From contig NZ_CBDDJZ010000001.1 in NCBI RefSeq assembly GCF_965229915.1, positions 1,674,001 to 1,738,000 on the forward strand: a DNA stretch of 64,000 bases, read 5' to 3'. Shown here one piece after another: positions 42,114 through 51,594 of this stretch (positions are counted from its first letter, which is position 1; each line of letters begins with the position of its first letter). The DNA is from Marinoscillum sp965229915 (lineage in GTDB: Bacteria; Bacteroidota; Bacteroidia; Cytophagales; Cyclobacteriaceae). The notes beneath the pieces were generated by a model that saw only the letters and a list, made by a program, of their open reading frames with translations, had not been told where the DNA came from and did no database searches. A program made the translations under genes and the position numbers.

Positions 42114-43994
42114 ATGAGGTATTGCATACTTATATTCTTTCTGCTAAGTGCGACGACAGGATGGGCCCAAACCATTCTTGAGCAGGTGCCAGATTCCATC
42201 AAGCGAAACTCGAATGAGATAGTGCTCATTGATGAGACTGAATTCGAAATACTGGATATTGGGAAAACACGTGAATTACACCACTATCAAGCGGTCATAG
42301 TCAACAGTAAAGCTTCAGATCGCAACATTGTCACACTTGGCTATGACGAGTTTACTTCTATCTCTAATGCGGAAGTGATTATATCAACAGTCGGTGGCGA
42401 AGAGATTGAAAGGTATAAGCTGAAAGATTTTAGAGATTTTAGCGAGAAAGGCAGCAACCTGGCCTCTGACAATCGATCCAAGTACCTCAAGCCATTGGCA
42501 CAAACGCCTTATTTGATTGAGGTGACCTACGAGTTAGAACATAATGGATCGTTATTCTACCCAACGTGGGTTCCTCAATCAGATGAACATCAGGCAGTTG
42601 TCAGTGCACGGCTAAAGATTATTAGCAAAAACATTCCCTTTAGATACAAAGCTATCGGCATGTCTGAACCATCGATAACCAATGATGGCACATTTACCTG
42701 GGAGATCAATGGTCTAAAGCCATTTGAGTATGAAAACTACTCTCCTCAATACTATCATTACACACCAATGTTGTATACCGCTCCAAATGATTTTGTGATG
42801 GACAATTTACAGGGAAACATGTCATCCTGGGAAAACCTTGGTAAGTGGCAATATGAACTGATGAAAGATCAGAATACCTTATCCGAATCAGTAATTGAAG
42901 AGGTCAAAGCTATGATTCCTGAGGAAGCATCTGAATTGGACAAAATGCGAATTGTGTATGAATACGTTCAGAACAATACCCGATATGTGAGCATTCAGCT
43001 TGGTATAGGTGGTTGGAAGCCTTTTGACTCTCAGTTTGTTCATGAAAAGAAATACGGAGATTGTAAAGCACTTTCTTTTTATACCAAGTCCTTACTGGAG
43101 GCAGTCGGCATTCAAGCATATTATACGCTGATCAATGCCGGACCATCCAAACGCGAGCCGTTTAGTGATTTCCCGGCCAGGGTATTTAACCATGTGATTG
43201 TAACGGTTCCTACTGCCAAGGATACTGTGTGGCTGGAGTGTACTTCTCAAACCAATCCATTTGGCTACCTGGGGACTTTCACCAGTGACCGGAACGCTCT
43301 GATGGTTACTGAAAACGGTGGTACGCTTATAAGAACCAAAAGATATGGAGCCAAAGAAAATGAACAACAAACGATCACGACAATTGATATAAAAGAAGAT
43401 GGCCAGGCGACGGTAGCATTATCCAGAAAATATGCTGGCCTTGAAATTGGAAACAATCGATTCTCTGCGGCAATTCATGCGTCTGAAGATGAACAAACCA
43501 AATGGTTCTACGACAACCACAGTTGGGGTTCGGTCACAGTGGCATCACTTAACCTTACCAAACCAACCTCCGAGATTATACCCAAGGGACAAATGGACGT
43601 AGAACTAGTCATTGATAATTTTGCTTCGGTTAGTTCTAACCGAATGTTTCTATCCCCGTTCCGTTTCACGAACCTGACTTGGATGGATGTAAAAAACAAT
43701 GAGCGCACCAGAGATCTGGTAATAAAGTATCCATTCACACAAACAGACACCGTTTTTATCAAACTACCTGCCAAACTGGCCCCTGAGAATCTACCAAAAG
43801 ACACTCAAACGAGTACGAAATTTGGCACTTTCGATTTAAAGGTAAATGCTTCTGAAGATGGAATTGAGCTCATTCGACAATTTCAGCTGAATCAGGGTAG
43901 TTATAGCACTGCGGAATACGCGGACTTTAGAGAATTTATTAGAGCTGTTCAAAAAAGTGACCGTCAGAAGATAGTAATGCTTGATAAAACCTGA
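42114..43994 (+). CDS. DUF3857/transglutaminase-like protein
   Basis: A 626-residue secreted protein with a signal peptide (CILIFFLLSATTGWAQT). The DUF3857 domain (about residues 35-210) is followed by a transglutaminase-like core: YVQNNTRYVSIQLGIGGWKP, KKYGDCKALSFYTKSLLEAV with Cys317, and RVFNHVIVTV with His360, then VWLECTSQ at the position of the third catalytic residue. This keeps the Cys-His pair and could act as a peptidase or amidase in the periplasm. It starts 2 bases after the degenerate paralogue. The substrate is unknown. Confidence 0.85.
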   Translation: MRYCILIFFLLSATTGWAQTILEQVPDSIKRNSNEIVLIDETEFEILDIGKTRELHHYQAVIVNSKASDRNIVTLGYDEFTSISNAEVIISTVGGEEIERYKLKDFRDFSEKGSNLASDNRSKYLKPLAQTPYLIEVTYELEHNGSLFYPTWVPQSDEHQAVVSARLKIISKNIPFRYKAIGMSEPSITNDGTFTWEINGLKPFEYENYSPQYYHYTPMLYTAPNDFVMDNLQGNMSSWENLGKWQYELMKDQNTLSESVIEEVKAMIPEEASELDKMRIVYEYVQNNTRYVSIQLGIGGWKPFDSQFVHEKKYGDCKALSFYTKSLLEAVGIQAYYTLINAGPSKREPFSDFPARVFNHVIVTVPTAKDTVWLECTSQTNPFGYLGTFTSDRNALMVTENGGTLIRTKRYGAKENEQQTITTIDIKEDGQATVALSRKYAGLEIGNNRFSAAIHASEDEQTKWFYDNHSWGSVTVASLNLTKPTSEIIPKGQMDVELVIDNFASVSSNRMFLSPFRFTNLTWMDVKNNERTRDLVIKYPFTQTDTVFIKLPAKLAPENLPKDTQTSTKFGTFDLKVNASEDGIELIRQFQLNQGSYSTAEYADFREFIRAVQKSDRQKIVMLDKT

Positions 43995-44016
43995 TTGGTA
44001 AAAACTATTGATTAAC

Positions 44017-44072
44017 AAAACCCTGACGATCCACCAACTCATGGATGTCAGGGTTTTGTTTTTTAGATGATC
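44017..44072 (+). terminator. Terminator after DUF3857 pair, copy 2 of a repeated unit
   Basis: CCCTGACGATCC pairs with GGATGTCAGGG (one bulge), extended by AAAA/TTTT, then GTTTTTT. The final 28 bases (44045-44072) are identical to 38641-38668. No gene starts from the ATG in this copy, and the stem faces the convergent lipoprotein gene. Confidence 0.85.
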
Positions 44073-44133
44073 ACAGAATCTCTCCAGGTGAATTTGCCAT
44101 TTTTGATTAGCGCATCGCTACTATGGTAACCTA

Positions 44134-45102
44134 TTAGTCAAACTGCTCACCATATTTGCTCCGCTCGAAGATTTCTACATAATTCTTATTTTCCAGCATG
44201 GCATGGATCGCGTCTTCTACACTCGGGAAGGTAGCGCTGTAAGCTTCCAGAATTTTAAATCCCACATAATAACCCATATCTGCTGGATGGCCTTCAGATG
44301 TGTTTCCTCCAGAGTACAGCCATTCGGTCGACCGGAAGTTTGCATTCATTTCCAGCTCAAATTCCTTCCACAATTCTTCCTCTATCTCATTCCCATAGGT
44401 ATGCAAGTGTTCGTTCATAAATGGTTGGTCGCCCAGCATGTAATAAGATACAAAATCAGCCATACCCTCCCTGATAGATTGCTCCAGTGTGGTCACATAT
44501 TCAGAATTAGTGGAGGTAAAGCGCTGTTGCATATGCACAAACTCATGCACCACAACGGAAGGTAGATACTCTTTTTCCCTGGTCACAGACTGCAGCCAAA
44601 CACCTAACCCTTCAGTAGGTGTTTGATCATCTTTGGCAAACATCTCCACAGCAATCAGCAAGCCACTGTCAGACACTCGACCTCCAGCCGTCATTCCGCC
44701 GATAAGGAAATAAACGTTGTGAAATGTGGTTGAAGGATAGATTTCTGCGAGATCCAAAAACGCGTGCCGGGAAACCGAAATGGTCAAAGACATGTCTAAT
44801 GTATTCTTCTTTACTGCATCATAATACAAAGTGTATGACTCTTTGGACAAATTGGTCTTTAAAGTAGGTGCGAGATCTTTTTGCTGTGCATAATCCTTCA
44901 GCCCCTTAGTCCCGCGATCAATGTAAAGTTGCTGAAAATTGGTGGCAGAAAGATCATCAGAAGCTTCATACACCTCCCAGAACAACTCTATGTCGCTCGT
45001 AAAGAACTTCGGCTCTTTTGGGGCGACGACCTGTTCCTCATCACCACAAGCGACGAGTATCACCAAAAAACCGAAACCAATAATTGCCCGAAGAGTATTC
45101 AC
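44134..45102 (-). CDS. Lipoprotein with zinc-peptidase motif (DUF2268/GldB-like)
   Basis: A 322-residue lipoprotein: signal MNTLRAIIGFGFLVILVAC with a lipobox and Cys19, so it is membrane-anchored after cleavage. A zinc-peptidase motif HEFVH is at residues 186-190 and REGMADFVSYY holds a further Glu (212) as the likely third ligand. The layout resembles DUF2268 peptidases and GldB-related lipoproteins of Bacteroidota. Its activity is not proven. It is divergent from the metallo-beta-lactamase-fold gene at 45221. Confidence 0.7.
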   Translation of the reverse strand: MNTLRAIIGFGFLVILVACGDEEQVVAPKEPKFFTSDIELFWEVYEASDDLSATNFQQLYIDRGTKGLKDYAQQKDLAPTLKTNLSKESYTLYYDAVKKNTLDMSLTISVSRHAFLDLAEIYPSTTFHNVYFLIGGMTAGGRVSDSGLLIAVEMFAKDDQTPTEGLGVWLQSVTREKEYLPSVVVHEFVHMQQRFTSTNSEYVTTLEQSIREGMADFVSYYMLGDQPFMNEHLHTYGNEIEEELWKEFELEMNANFRSTEWLYSGGNTSEGHPADMGYYVGFKILEAYSATFPSVEDAIHAMLENKNYVEIFERSKYGEQFD

Positions 45103-45220
45103 AGGAAATAGCTTTGAGAGGATTAATTACGGATATTGAACAGTAAAATCCAAATGTGCATTGCCTGTCATCCCAAACCTTTAGGTAAGTCACTGGTTCT
45201 ACTAACCAAAATAACAACTT

Positions 45221-45967
45221 ATGAAGACCTTCTTATCAATAGTACTGATCACATACACACTCTATGCTCAAGCGCAACCAGCTAGTGACATGATACCCGC
45301 CAAACATACTGACATTAAAATCCAACCAATCGGGCATGGGTCGCTCATCCTGGAGTGGAATGGTGAAGTCATCTATGTAGATCCTTATGGAGCCGATAAA
45401 TATGAAGGACAAAAGGATCCGTCCATGATCTTGATCACCGACATTCACGGAGATCATCTGAACGTGAAAACACTGGAAGCGCTCAATACCGAAAAAGCAA
45501 AGTTTATTGTTCCTCAGGCTGTAAAAGAACAACTACCTGAATCATTTCAAAAGAACCTCTTCACTTTGGCCAATGGAGAAGCTCGAAAAGTAAATGACAT
45601 TTCGATTTCAGCTATCCCGATGTACAACTTGCCTGAAACAGAGGATTCTCGTCACCCCAAAGGAAGAGGTAATGGCTACATTATCGATCTGGGAGAAAAG
45701 AAGATTTATATCTCTGGTGATACAGAAGACATAGCTGAAATGCGAGCATTGGAAGGAATCGATGTAGCTTTTGTCTGCATGAACCTCCCCTACACCATGG
45801 ACATCAATCAGGCTGCAAGTGCAGTATTGGAGTTCAAACCCGGTATCGTTTATCCATTCCACTACCGCGGACAAGGCGGCCTGGCGGATACCGAGCAATT
45901 TAAGAAAATCGTTAATGAAGGTGATGCCTCGATTGACGTAAGGTTAAGAGAATGGTATGCCGAATAA
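45221..45967 (+). CDS. Secreted metallo-beta-lactamase-fold hydrolase
   Basis: A 248-residue protein with a signal peptide (residues 1-18, ending AQAQ). The metallo-beta-lactamase fold is shown by IQPIGHGSLILEWNGEVIYV, the metal motif TDIHGDHLN (HxGDH), YISGDTEDIAEM and VYPFHYRG. It resembles the UlaG/RomA-type branch rather than class B beta-lactamases, and the first metal-binding His of HxHxDH is kept with Gly in the usual third position. The substrate is unknown. It is a single gene with its start ~120 bases from the divergent lipoprotein. Confidence 0.85.
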   Translation: MKTFLSIVLITYTLYAQAQPASDMIPAKHTDIKIQPIGHGSLILEWNGEVIYVDPYGADKYEGQKDPSMILITDIHGDHLNVKTLEALNTEKAKFIVPQAVKEQLPESFQKNLFTLANGEARKVNDISISAIPMYNLPETEDSRHPKGRGNGYIIDLGEKKIYISGDTEDIAEMRALEGIDVAFVCMNLPYTMDINQAASAVLEFKPGIVYPFHYRGQGGLADTEQFKKIVNEGDASIDVRLREWYAE

Positions 45968-46364
45968 AAAAGGCCTTGCCGAAAACAGTTTCATAAAGCC
46001 CTAGATAACTGTCAACAACAAAGCCTAAGATCTCTTCAACCAAGCAGTTGAAAAAACATACATTCACACACGCTGGTTAGAACCGCCTATATGACTCATA
46101 GCCACTGTTACAACTTTTGTATTGTTTGAAACCACTAACAAAAGAATAAGGAACATTGCGACTACCAGTCCCTGCAAAAGAGCCTACAAAATACCAGTGC
46201 TACAATACGAGGCGCCACGTATTTTACTACGAGTTGCTACGTAAAACCATCTGAATCCATGTGAATTGGTGAAAAACTCGGTAATTTTCATTCGCAACCG
46301 CCGAGACACTCATCCACCTATGCCCATATTACCAAAGTCAAGTAATTTTTTCTATACATCCCAA
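45968..46364. other. 397-base intergenic region before the TPR kinase gene
   Basis: No gene, tRNA or convincing terminator was found here. TATTGTTTG at about 46120 resembles a -7 box with one extra base. The segment is A+T-rich with several short direct motifs. A Met codon frame reading into the kinase from 46266 exists but encodes an unlikely N-terminus before the signal peptide. Confidence 0.4.
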
Positions 46365-48287
46365 ATGCGGATGAAGATGCTCGGACTACTGGCTGTATTT
46401 CTCTGCCTGACACGTGTAGCACTTGCGGCACAGACTCCACCAGAAGATGAAAAAATCAAACAGCTAAAGTTGGCACTGGATACGGTCAGTGGCACCAATA
46501 AAGCTGATTTACTCAATGATATCTGTGACGAGTTTGAGCGACTCTCTCTCGACTCAGCAATTACCTATTCACGCAAGGCGCTGGAGCTGAGCGAAATGAT
46601 CGCATACACCAAGGGAATAGTCAATAGCTTAAACAACATTGGCTACTATCATCAGGAAAAAAGCTCCTATGATAGTGCGCTAACTAACTTCAAAAAAGCC
46701 CTTCAGATAGCCGAAAAAGCAAACGATCTTCGACTACAGTCACATTGCTGGAACTTCCTGGGGCGAGTGCACCGGTCGCTATTCAATATGCCCAAAGCAA
46801 TCGACTGCTACATCAAATCCCTGGAGATACGACACCAAACTGGAGACTCCGTTGGCATAGCCATGGTTAGCGGAAACCTCGGATACCTCTACTGGTCACT
46901 TAAAGATTATGAAAATGCCGAGATCTATATGACCAAATCACTAGAGATGAATCTGCAGCTGGACGATTCACTCTACATCGGGAATGACTACTTAAATCTG
47001 GGATTGCTCTACCAAAAGAAAGGTGATTTGCAAAAAGGGATCGCCTATTCCGAAAAATCAATGGAGATACTGAAAGCCCAGAATGATCAAATTGGTGTAG
47101 CGATTCTCTATGGCAATATTTCACTTATGTTTTCCGAACAAGGTCGGTTCGACAAAGCAAAAGAGTACCTGGATAAGTCATTGGCAATGAAACTGGAACT
47201 AGGAGACAACCCTTTCTCCCTTTCCTATACCTATGGAAACTATCAAAAGATCTATCAGGACAATGAAGACTATCCGGAAGCTATCAAAGCCGGGCTGAGA
47301 GCAATGGATTTTTTGAGGAAACATCCAAATACTCAAGTAAAACAACGAGTGCTGGAAAGACTGGCCAAGGCATATGTCAAAACAGGAGACTATGAGAAAG
47401 GTTACCACTATCTGCAACAATTCATTGCCGTAAAAGACTCTATTCTGGATGAAGAAAAATCCCGTCAGATTCAGCAGCTCCAAACGATCTATGAAACCAA
47501 TAGAAAGGATGTCACCATCGCGCAGCAGGAAGGCGAGTTAAAACTGGCTCAGGCATCCAATAGATTCAAAACTAGCCTCACATGGTTTCTGGCAGTTGGC
47601 TTAGTGTTGATCTTTGCTGGGATCTATTTTTTTAGGTCGTATCGGTTTGCTGTCAAGTCCAGGCAAATGGAAGAGGCTTTTGCTCAGCACTTACTAATTG
47701 CTCATGAAGATGAGCGAAAACGCATCTCTCAAGACTTGCACGACTCGGTAGGTCAAAGTCTCATTCTCATCAAGAACAAGGTTTCCCTCAATCAGGATGA
47801 GACCACCACTGAAATGGTCTCTAAAGCCCTGGAGGAAGTACGATCCATATCCAAAGCATTACATCCTGCCACACTCGACAAGTTAGGATTGACTGCCAGC
47901 ATCCAGAAACAGATTCAGGAAGTGGATGAAAACTCTGACATTTTCTTTAGTGAGGAAATTGAGTCTATCGACAATATCTTCAGCAAAGAACGTGAACTCC
48001 AAATATATCGGGTGTTTCAGGAAGCAATGAATAACCTGGTCAAACATTCCAACACCAAATCGGCACTGCTTAAAATCGAGAATAAACCAACCTACATCCG
48101 CTTATCAATCGTTGATTATGGTGTTGGTTTTGATCTGACTCAGGATGTAAGCTCGCTTCAGGGCCTGGGGATGAAAACCCTGCGGGAAAGGACCCAACTC
48201 CTTGGTGGCAAAATCCTGATCGATTCAACCAAAGACAAAGGAACCAGTGTTATTTTGCAGGTGACAAAACCGACCCAGCATGTTTGA
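46365..48287 (+). CDS. TPR sensor histidine kinase (HisKA_3 type)
   Basis: From ATG 46365 the protein has ~640 residues: a signal/anchor (MKMLGLLAVFLCLTRVALA), a long periplasmic TPR region with at least five repeats (e.g. NNIGYYHQEKSSYDSALTNF and YLNLGLLYQKKGDLQKGIAY), a membrane helix (WFLAVGLVLIFAGIYFF), a HisKA_3 H-box with His459 in RISQDLHDSVGQSL, and an HATPase domain (EAMNNLVKHSNTKSALLKIE, then GLGMKTLRERTQLLGGKI). It should phosphorylate the overlapping LuxR-type regulator. The signal is unknown; TPR sensors of this kind may bind peptides or proteins. The frame is open upstream to 46266, but that part encodes basic sequence and the signal peptide fits best at 46365. Confidence 0.85.
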   Translation: MRMKMLGLLAVFLCLTRVALAAQTPPEDEKIKQLKLALDTVSGTNKADLLNDICDEFERLSLDSAITYSRKALELSEMIAYTKGIVNSLNNIGYYHQEKSSYDSALTNFKKALQIAEKANDLRLQSHCWNFLGRVHRSLFNMPKAIDCYIKSLEIRHQTGDSVGIAMVSGNLGYLYWSLKDYENAEIYMTKSLEMNLQLDDSLYIGNDYLNLGLLYQKKGDLQKGIAYSEKSMEILKAQNDQIGVAILYGNISLMFSEQGRFDKAKEYLDKSLAMKLELGDNPFSLSYTYGNYQKIYQDNEDYPEAIKAGLRAMDFLRKHPNTQVKQRVLERLAKAYVKTGDYEKGYHYLQQFIAVKDSILDEEKSRQIQQLQTIYETNRKDVTIAQQEGELKLAQASNRFKTSLTWFLAVGLVLIFAGIYFFRSYRFAVKSRQMEEAFAQHLLIAHEDERKRISQDLHDSVGQSLILIKNKVSLNQDETTTEMVSKALEEVRSISKALHPATLDKLGLTASIQKQIQEVDENSDIFFSEEIESIDNIFSKERELQIYRVFQEAMNNLVKHSNTKSALLKIENKPTYIRLSIVDYGVGFDLTQDVSSLQGLGMKTLRERTQLLGGKILIDSTKDKGTSVILQVTKPTQHV

Positions 48288-48897
48288 CCCCACACAATTA
48301 TCACTGGTCATTGCAGACGATCATCCACTCCTGTTGCAAGGTCTGTATGACACACTGAAGCACTATAAGTTTAAAAAGATCACCGCCGCTTCCAATGGCA
48401 CTTCAGCGCTGGAGGCAATCATCCAAAACAAGCCAGAAATAGCCATTTTAGATATAGAAATGCCGTATCTAAGCGGTTTGTCTGTGGCCGAGGAATGTAA
48501 GAAGAGAAACCTGAATACGCGGATAGTCATTCTCTCTTATCACAAAGAGTATGAGTTTATCTCCAGAGCTAAAGCACTGAACATCAGTGGCTATCTACTA
48601 AAAGAAGATACCACAACCGAAATTTACAACTGCCTGGAAAAAGTGTACAACGATCAGTTCTACTATAGCCCTTCGGTAAAGGAGGAGCTGAGCGGATCTA
48701 ACGCCATTACCAACAAGCTGCTCAACCTATCCCCATCCGAACTGAAAATCTTGAAACTGATAGCCGAGCCAATGGACTCACATTCCATTGGTGAAATGCT
48801 ACACATCTCCGAGAGAACAGTAGAAAAACACCGAAGTAACATCATCAATAAACTGAAAATACCCAAGCAAGCGAACAGTCTGTCAATGTGGCAGTAG
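48280..48897 (+). CDS. LuxR/NarL-type response regulator
   Basis: A 205-residue regulator. The receiver domain has Asp13-Asp14, phosphoryl-acceptor Asp58 in IAILDIEMPYLSGL, a switch residue in VILSYHKEY and a Lys in YLLKEDTT. The C-terminal GerE helix-turn-helix is LSPSELKILKLIAEPMDSHS, then IGEMLHISERTVEKHRSNII. It overlaps the kinase by 8 bases, so the two are a NarX/NarL-type pair. Target genes are not shown; the permease cluster lies just downstream in the opposite direction. Confidence 0.92.
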   Translation: MFDPTQLSLVIADDHPLLLQGLYDTLKHYKFKKITAASNGTSALEAIIQNKPEIAILDIEMPYLSGLSVAEECKKRNLNTRIVILSYHKEYEFISRAKALNISGYLLKEDTTTEIYNCLEKVYNDQFYYSPSVKEELSGSNAITNKLLNLSPSELKILKLIAEPMDSHSIGEMLHISERTVEKHRSNIINKLKIPKQANSLSMWQ

Positions 48898-48945
48898 AAA
48901 ACCGTCACGCTATTTTGGGTATTTAGGATAAGTTTGTGCTCTTAT

Positions 48946-51594
48946 CTATTCATACTTCAAAGACTCTACGGGGTTGGTTTTTGATACCCTGAAAACCTGT
49001 GAGAAAATAGTCACTGTGGCTAACAACAGTAACAGTGCAGTGCCCAAAAGAACCGTACCCCATCCAAAATTCACCTGGTTGGGGATGTTGACTATCCACA
49101 AGCGATTGACGAAAAAACTCAAAGGTGCAGCGATGATAATGGCCACACCAATCATGATCAAAAAAGACCTTCCAAGCAAGAGGATCAGCTGACCTAAGCC
49201 AGCTCCTAATACCTTTCGGATACCAATTTCCTTCACTCGTCTCTCCGTGCTATAAACGGTCATACCCAGCAACCCAAGACAAGAAATCACAATAGCCAGA
49301 AAAGCAATGAAGCCAATCACTGCAGCCAGATCACCCATCCATTGATTTGACCTGGCGAGTGATTCATCATAGAAATGTGCCTGCATTGCATGAACCGGAT
49401 CAATCTCTTTCCATTTTTGCTCCAATTCAGCAATGGTTTCAAGTGGCTCCGCCGAATCAATTCGCACGTTGATATAGTTAAACAGACTGGGGTCAAAACG
49501 TACCAGAAGCGACTTGTCTCCTTCACCCATCACCAATGACTGGAACTTAAAGTCCTCAACAACACCGATTATATGCCAGGTGGTGTCGCGCAAATATATC
49601 GTCTGACTGATGGCATCATTCGGACTATCAAACCCCATGATTTTCACTGCATATTCATTCACTACCAATTGGTTAGTTCCTGCTGTGCGGCTGTTGTGAT
49701 TCATCCCGGCAATAACATCAAGACCCAGATTGGTCAATAGATAAGGGTGTAAACTCATCAATTCAGCTTTAAACCAGTCTTCATTCGCGGTGCCATTTTT
49801 GGAGTAGACTGTACCATAGCTATTAGGCATTGCCGGAATCATATGACAAGCCGATACGCCAGCCACACCCGGGACTTCAGCCATGGAGTTCATCAGGATT
49901 TTATAATCATTTCCTAAAAGAGGAATATTTACAATATTTTCAGTGTTCATGCCATAATCATGCTTTACATAATGATCAAACTGGCGAACTATCGATATGG
50001 TCGTAACTATAAATAAGAGTGAAAAAACAAGTTGAGCTACATTCAAAATAGCTCTGAGGCCCATCCGATTATTCCCACCTGGCATTACTCCTTTGATAAT
50101 CCTAACAGGTGTAAATCGTGACAAAACCGTGGATGGATAAAGGCCAGCTATCAGCCCAATCACTACAGAAAACCCGAAGAACATACCAAATATGGAAGCA
50201 TTGAACTGCAAGTCGAGGTGAAGCTGTCTGGTAACCCAAAGATTGAGAAACAGTGGTTTTATTAAAAAAAGCAAGAGATTGGCTAACACCAGGGAAATAC
50301 ATGCAATCAATACAGACTCCACCATGAATTGCATAAAGACATCAGACCTGTTTGCTCCGTTTACTTTTCTTACACCTATTTCTTTGGCTCGAGTAAGTGC
50401 TCTGGCCACTGACAAATTGGTATAATTGAGTCCCGCCGATATCATAACAATCAGCGCCAGAATTGACAAGATGTAATAAGCCTCTATAGGTAATTGCAGT
50501 GAAATTGGGTTTCCAAGAAACTCACCTAAACGCACGTCTGACAGTGTCTGAGTATAAAAAGTTCGATCTCCTAGCTGGACTCCTTTTGTCTCTTCAATCT
50601 GCTTTAAGGCGAGGTTTAACCCAGCCGGTGCCACATCAGGCCTTAGCATCACATAGGTATATGCCGAAGAATGGTTGTCCCACTTGCTGAGTCGATCGGC
50701 AATCATCGGAATTTGACCTGCAGTAGAAATAGAAACAAGGGCATCAAATTGAAGGTGTGTGGAGTATTGCTTCATATCCAATACCCCAGTAATGATAAAG
50801 GAGCCCCAGTCAGTGGCTTCTGCACTGCTTTCCATCCCCAAATCAATTTGAATTCCTTCCAGACCTCTTTCAGAGAATTGTATTGATTGACCTATAGGGT
50901 CTCCCAAAGGAAAAAGCTTCTCGGCAGTCGCTTGACTAATCACCATACTTCTGGGCTCCAAAAGTGCCGTAGCTTCCGCACCTTGAGTAAGCTTTAACCC
51001 CATTACATCGAAAAAATGCTCATCCGCAAAAAAACCTCTGACCTCTACGGATTTACTTTCTGTAATGACATCACCTCCAAGGCTCTTTACCAGCTGTGTT
51101 ACCCGCTCTACATTGGCATAGTTTCTCAGTTCTTCGGCAATTGGTCCGGGTGTTGATGCATTGGCATTTCCTCCATTTGGGGTCTGAGTCACTACCCGGA
51201 CCACCCGATCAGCATTGGGATTGAACTGGTCCATCTCAGCCTGCTCCGCAATCATCAATATGATGAGCATAGCCACAGACATGGCTACAGCCAATCCGAA
51301 GACATTGATAAACGAGAAGGTCTTGTACTTCAGGATATTCCGCATCCCTACTTTTAAATAGTTCTTAAACATAGTCCATTGAGTTATTTGAGTAATTGAT
51401 TGATCAAATCCGACAATCCCGGGCCTGAAAAGCTTGATCACTTCCCATGCAAAAAGCCAATTGGCTCTGTGCTGGCCCCTGGTTTGAGTATTTTCTTCAT
51501 AGAGCTCGATGAGATCACCCTCGATGTATTTCAACAATTCGGGTCGGCAGAACCATCGCAAGAATCGTAGCGGTATTTTGGGTGGGTTATTCAT
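48946..51594 (-). CDS. Long FtsX-type ABC permease 1 with prefix domain
   Basis: An 882-residue integral membrane protein, last gene of the permease cluster. The N-terminus PPKIPLRFLRWFCRPELLKY is the Bacteroidota 'permease prefix' domain; then come a MacB_PCD periplasmic domain and two FtsX domains, with about eight membrane helices. Signatures are RALTRAKEIGVRKVNGANRS (first FtsX) and YSTERRVKEIGIRKVLGAGL (second), and the C-terminus is NPVESLKYE. The start overlaps the stop of permease 2 by 8 bases (ATGAATAA). No ATPase gene is near. These permeases may move lipids, peptides or antimicrobials, or transmit mechanical force; the role of this copy is unknown. Confidence 0.88.
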   Translation of the reverse strand: MNNPPKIPLRFLRWFCRPELLKYIEGDLIELYEENTQTRGQHRANWLFAWEVIKLFRPGIVGFDQSITQITQWTMFKNYLKVGMRNILKYKTFSFINVFGLAVAMSVAMLIILMIAEQAEMDQFNPNADRVVRVVTQTPNGGNANASTPGPIAEELRNYANVERVTQLVKSLGGDVITESKSVEVRGFFADEHFFDVMGLKLTQGAEATALLEPRSMVISQATAEKLFPLGDPIGQSIQFSERGLEGIQIDLGMESSAEATDWGSFIITGVLDMKQYSTHLQFDALVSISTAGQIPMIADRLSKWDNHSSAYTYVMLRPDVAPAGLNLALKQIEETKGVQLGDRTFYTQTLSDVRLGEFLGNPISLQLPIEAYYILSILALIVMISAGLNYTNLSVARALTRAKEIGVRKVNGANRSDVFMQFMVESVLIACISLVLANLLLFLIKPLFLNLWVTRQLHLDLQFNASIFGMFFGFSVVIGLIAGLYPSTVLSRFTPVRIIKGVMPGGNNRMGLRAILNVAQLVFSLLFIVTTISIVRQFDHYVKHDYGMNTENIVNIPLLGNDYKILMNSMAEVPGVAGVSACHMIPAMPNSYGTVYSKNGTANEDWFKAELMSLHPYLLTNLGLDVIAGMNHNSRTAGTNQLVVNEYAVKIMGFDSPNDAISQTIYLRDTTWHIIGVVEDFKFQSLVMGEGDKSLLVRFDPSLFNYINVRIDSAEPLETIAELEQKWKEIDPVHAMQAHFYDESLARSNQWMGDLAAVIGFIAFLAIVISCLGLLGMTVYSTERRVKEIGIRKVLGAGLGQLILLLGRSFLIMIGVAIIIAAPLSFFVNRLWIVNIPNQVNFGWGTVLLGTALLLLLATVTIFSQVFRVSKTNPVESLKYE
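51494..51585 (-). repeat. 92-base near-identical 5' coding segment, copy in permease 1
   Basis: This part of the prefix domain (EEN/LY through PPKIPLRFLRWF region) matches 54141-54232 in permease 2 at 90 of 92 bases. The rest of the two genes is clearly less similar. Confidence 0.85.
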
